This document shows, piece by piece, positions 63,144 to 64,000 of a stretch of 64,000 nucleotides of DNA. The notes under the pieces were generated by a model. The model made no database searches, was not told the origin of the DNA, and worked only from the letters and a program-made list of their open reading frames with translations. The stretch is from an uncultured Pelagibacteraceae bacterium (GTDB lineage: Bacteria; Pseudomonadota; Alphaproteobacteria; Pelagibacterales; Pelagibacteraceae), in the NCBI GenBank assembly GCA_902534465.1, contig CACAPU010000001.1, positions 124,001 to 188,000 of the forward strand. Reading direction: 5' to 3'. Within the stretch, counting starts at the first letter, position 1; each line of letters opens with the position of its first letter. The position numbers and the translations under genes are program-made.

Positions 63144-64000
63144 ATGAATGATTTAATCAATAAATATAGGTTTACTGTAAAACCTGTTAGCCTTGAAAAT
63201 TCTAATTCATTAGAGCTTGCAAGATCAATTCAAGTTCACCCCTTAACTTATCAGGAATTGCCATATGATCCAGAGTATTCAAATTATGCAGGAAGATTAA
63301 CTCTTGAAAAATTATCTAATGTTAGTCCTGAGGAAATGTATTGGAAAGCAAGGAGAGAAATAATTTTTAGACACACTGGAGAGCATCCATTTGAAATATC
63401 AGGACCAGATGCACTTAAATTTTTACAGAAAATATTTCCAAGAGATATTTCAAAAATTGCTGTAGGAAGATGTTCATATCAGTTTGCCTGTTATCATGAT
63501 GGTGGAATGATTACTGATGGTATACTTTTAAGAATTGATAAAAATAAATATTGGTTTGCACAAGCGGATGGTGACCTATTTTCTTGGTATAAAGCACATT
63601 CTAAAAATTTAAGTGTTGAAATTAATGATCCAAATGTATGGGTAAGCCAAGTTCAAGGCCCATTGTCCATGAAACTACTTGAAAACTTAAGTAATGGTTT
63701 CTCAGAGAATGATTGGAAATATTTTGATTGGAAAGAGTTACAAATTTTAGATCAAAGAGTAATAGTAAGTAGAAGTGGTTTTACTAATGAACTTGGTTGG
63801 GAAATTTATTTTAGGCCTGAAAATGAAACAGAGAAAATTGGAGATTATATTCTTGAGCAAGGAAAAAAATTAGGTATGATATTGGTAGCTACACCAGGAT
63901 TTAGATGTCGAAGAATTGAAGCTGGGCTTTTATCTGCTGGACAAGATTTTTCAAAATACACCAATCCTTTTTCAGTTGGACTTGGAAGATTTATAAATTT
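63144..64000 (+). CDS. GcvT-family folate-dependent methyltransferase/demethylase (DmdA-like), C-terminus cut by window edge
   Basis: I translated this frame from the ATG at 63144; it is open to the window edge and shows 285 residues. It has the GcvT fold marks: EIIFRHTGEHPFEISGPDALKFLQ, then GRCSYQFACYHDGGMITDGILLRI, VSQVQGPLSMKLLENL, SRSGFTNELGWEIYF and RCRRIEAGLLSAGQD. Relatives include glycine cleavage T-protein, DMSP demethylase DmdA and O-demethylase LigM, all of which move a methyl or methylene group to tetrahydrofolate. The N-terminal 70 residues differ from DmdA, so I do not call it DmdA. It is divergent from the peptide-type binding-protein gene across 112 bases. Confidence 0.8.
   Translation, partial: MNDLINKYRFTVKPVSLENSNSLELARSIQVHPLTYQELPYDPEYSNYAGRLTLEKLSNVSPEEMYWKARREIIFRHTGEHPFEISGPDALKFLQKIFPRDISKIAVGRCSYQFACYHDGGMITDGILLRIDKNKYWFAQADGDLFSWYKAHSKNLSVEINDPNVWVSQVQGPLSMKLLENLSNGFSENDWKYFDWKELQILDQRVIVSRSGFTNELGWEIYFRPENETEKIGDYILEQGKKLGMILVATPGFRCRRIEAGLLSAGQDFSKYTNPFSVGLGRFIN

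Noticed and set aside
63144..64000. Calling the edge gene dmdA (DMSP demethylase)
   Set aside because: Only general GcvT-fold motifs match; the N-terminal region differs from the DmdA sequences I remember and the C-terminus is missing.
1..64000. tRNA, rRNA, CRISPR arrays, insertion sequences or phage genes
   Set aside because: No gap exceeds about 150 bases, no cloverleaf-like G/C-rich segment, no regularly spaced repeats and no transposase or integrase motif were seen on either strand.

Overview
The window is AT-rich (roughly 70% A+T by eye) and gene-dense. Most same-strand neighbours overlap by 1-13 bases or sit a few bases apart, and no gap between genes exceeds about 150 bases. The gene set is a sarcosine oxidase, trimethylamine and TMAO catabolism, N-methylglutamate synthesis, fused glycine-betaine-type ABC subunits, and very few regulators. 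Together with the base composition this points to a marine SAR11-type alphaproteobacterium (Pelagibacterales). That placement comes from gene content and was not checked by any search. I saw no rRNA, tRNA, insertion sequence, phage gene or CRISPR array.

Layout. 1-3164: a partial SRAP (YedK/HMCES) gene, an acetyltransferase, an unknown protein and an MFS transporter. 3168-10079: soxBDAG on the minus strand, divergent from fhs. 10071-18167 (minus): a G3P-dehydrogenase-like gene, then a sugar ABC importer (binding protein and two permeases, no ATPase) run together with a GH63-like glycosidase, an iron alcohol dehydrogenase and a class I amidotransferase. 18280-36197: trimethylamine monooxygenase (tmm); a minus-strand block with a TMAO/betaine importer (tmoX, three unknown genes, tmoV, tmoW) and glycerol kinase; then a plus-strand block with TMAO demethylase (tdm), a MarR-like regulator, a DAO-family flavoenzyme, gmaS, mgsABC and an unknown 135-aa protein. 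36332-40671: a divergent Amt, two small membrane proteins, a second GS-like ligase and a diaminopropionate-ammonia-lyase-like PLP enzyme. 40664-54663: mainly housekeeping genes (photolyase, YjbQ, ZapE, cupin, BamB, YfgM-like, aconitase, LysE, CsaA, ArgE-like, ALDH, agmatinase, a secreted peptidase-like protein, cyclophilin). 54671-64000: FadN-like beta-oxidation protein, BioY, a peptide-type ABC importer with fused ATPases, and a partial GcvT/DmdA-like gene at the right edge.

How the genes fit together. Most of 3-40 kb can be read as a methylated-amine and one-carbon unit. TMA is oxidised to TMAO by Tmm or TMAO is imported by TmoXVW. Tdm demethylates TMAO to dimethylamine and formaldehyde. 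Monomethylamine enters GmaS and MgsABC to give N-methylglutamate, and a sarcosine-oxidase-type complex moves methyl groups to tetrahydrofolate, which Fhs links to formate. The dimethylamine monooxygenase expected between Tdm and GmaS is not in the window. The most interesting local signals are a 35-base near-perfect dyad between tmoX and tdm, close to a gene for a MarR-like regulator; strong hairpins just after all three binding-protein genes, one of them ending 4 bases before the next start codon; an ABC/glycosidase/dehydrogenase operon of unknown substrate; and an uncharacterised GS-like/PLP-enzyme pair beside Amt.
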